In this document: piece by piece, positions 19,994 through 20,610 of the stretch
How positions within the stretch are numbered: the first letter of the stretch is position 1
Layout of the letters: each line of letters opens with the position of its first letter
Assembly: GCA_001770355.1 (NCBI GenBank)
Contig: MEQV01000252.1
Coordinates: 3,688-24,297, forward strand
DNA from: Betaproteobacteria bacterium RIFCSPLOWO2_02_FULL_62_17
Lineage (GTDB): Bacteria > Pseudomonadota > Gammaproteobacteria > Burkholderiales > SG8-39
Direction of reading: 5' to 3'
DNA length: 20,610 nt
Made by a program: the position numbers and the translations under genes
Notes under the pieces: generated by a model
What the model was told of the DNA's origin: nothing
Databases searched by the model: none
Seen by the model: only the letters and a program-made list of their open reading frames with translations

Positions 19994-20610
19994 TTGAGCG
20001 ACGATTCCCCAAAAGCCTTTGCCGCGCTGCGCCTTCCGGGCTTTCGCGCCTACTTCTACACCGCCGCGCTGGCAATGATGGCCGACAGCATCGAGCACGC
20101 CATCAGTTACTGGATACTGTTCGAGAAATTCCAGTCCCCCGCGCTGGGCGGATTCGCGGCGTTGTCGCACTGGCTGCCGTTTCTGTTCTTCTCGGTGTAC
20201 TCGGGCGCGCTCGCGGATCGCTTCGATCCGCGCCGCCTCATCCAGATCGGCATGACGATCTTCATGCTGGTATCGATCGGCTGGGGCCTGCTGTTCGCCA
20301 CCGATTCCCTGGAGATGTGGCACGCCATGGTGCTCCTCACCCTGCACGGCTTTGCGGGGGTGCTCTGGAGCCCGAGCGCGCAACTGCTGATCCACGACAT
20401 CGTCGGGCCGCAGCAGTTGCACAGCGCGGTGCGACTGGGATCGACCGCGCGCACCCTGGGGTTCGTCGCCGGCCCCGCGGTGGGCGCAATGCTGCTGCTG
20501 GCGATCGGGCCCGCCTGGGGCATCCTGTTCAACGCGCTGATCTACCTGCCGATGATCCTGTGGCTGTGGAAGGCGCCCTACGGCCCGAAGTTCCGCAAGG
20601 GCACGCCGCC
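19994..20610 (+). CDS. MFS exporter (EntS/MFS_3-like), partial
   Basis: The open frame runs off the window after about 205 codons. It reads FAALRLPGFRAYFYTAALAM and then a series of hydrophobic helices, with the MFS loop motif YSGALADRFDPRRLIQIG between helices 2 and 3. The segment VLWSPSAQLLIHDIVGPQQL and SAVRLGSTARTLGFVAGPAV match the EntS-like branch of drug or siderophore exporters. The start is taken as TTG 19994, since no ATG or GTG lies nearby in frame and the family begins just before the FRAYF segment. The ribosome site is weak, and an earlier start cannot be excluded. It is divergent from the oxygenase genes across a gap of about 130 bp. Confidence 0.85.
   Translation, partial: MSDDSPKAFAALRLPGFRAYFYTAALAMMADSIEHAISYWILFEKFQSPALGGFAALSHWLPFLFFSVYSGALADRFDPRRLIQIGMTIFMLVSIGWGLLFATDSLEMWHAMVLLTLHGFAGVLWSPSAQLLIHDIVGPQQLHSAVRLGSTARTLGFVAGPAVGAMLLLAIGPAWGILFNALIYLPMILWLWKAPYGPKFRKGTP

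Overview
The window is GC-rich, densely coded bacterial DNA with many 4-8 bp gene overlaps and several TTG starts. Three secreted receptors of the tripartite tricarboxylate transporter (Bug/TctC) type, plus the remains of a fourth, with no membrane partner genes, point to a betaproteobacterium of the Burkholderiales kind (inference). A REP-like hairpin at 15722-15766 fits this. I see no tRNA, rRNA, CRISPR array, insertion sequence or phage gene. Both ends of the window cut through genes.

Region 1 (1-4593, minus strand) is a catabolic operon read from 4593 downwards: GntR/UTRA regulator, glutathione-S-transferase-like protein, CaiB/BaiF CoA-transferase, carboxymuconolactone-decarboxylase-family protein, a collapsed amidohydrolase relic, enoyl-CoA hydratase, and a ketopantoate-reductase-like protein cut by the edge. 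A 97-bp divergent control region (4594-4690) holds a convincing promoter for this operon, a weaker one for the opposite strand, and an ATAGAC-centred near-palindrome placed to let the GntR protein control both.

Region 2 (4691-11986, plus strand) encodes a two-subunit class I fumarase/tartrate-dehydratase-like enzyme, a collapsed receptor relic, an intact receptor, a relic of an aconitase-type small subunit, a DUF35 Zn-ribbon protein coupled to an SCP2-type thiolase, an alpha/beta-hydrolase-fold protein whose nucleophile position is Ala, and two more receptors (one with a Tat signal). Regions 1 and 2 together look like uptake, CoA activation, hydration and carbon-carbon cleavage of an unidentified organic, probably dicarboxylic, acid. 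Several enzymes have altered active-site motifs, so the substrate should not be assumed to be fumarate or acetoacetyl-CoA.

Region 3 (11988-19862, both strands) looks like an aromatic-acid module: a luciferase-like flavin monooxygenase with a short MetE-like methyltransferase (minus), a 4,5-dihydroxyphthalate-decarboxylase-family protein with a flavin reductase (plus), an ACMSD/gamma-resorcylate-decarboxylase-type amidohydrolase (minus), an MFS transporter (plus), and the small and large subunits of a Rieske ring-hydroxylating oxygenase (minus). No ferredoxin or reductase for the oxygenase is in view. Region 4 (19994-20610) is the start of a second MFS exporter cut by the window edge.

The most unusual feature is a set of three gene relics inside otherwise tight operons. 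Two of them keep both the N-terminal and C-terminal ends of a gene while the middle is missing. No stretch over 300 bases lacks a gene.
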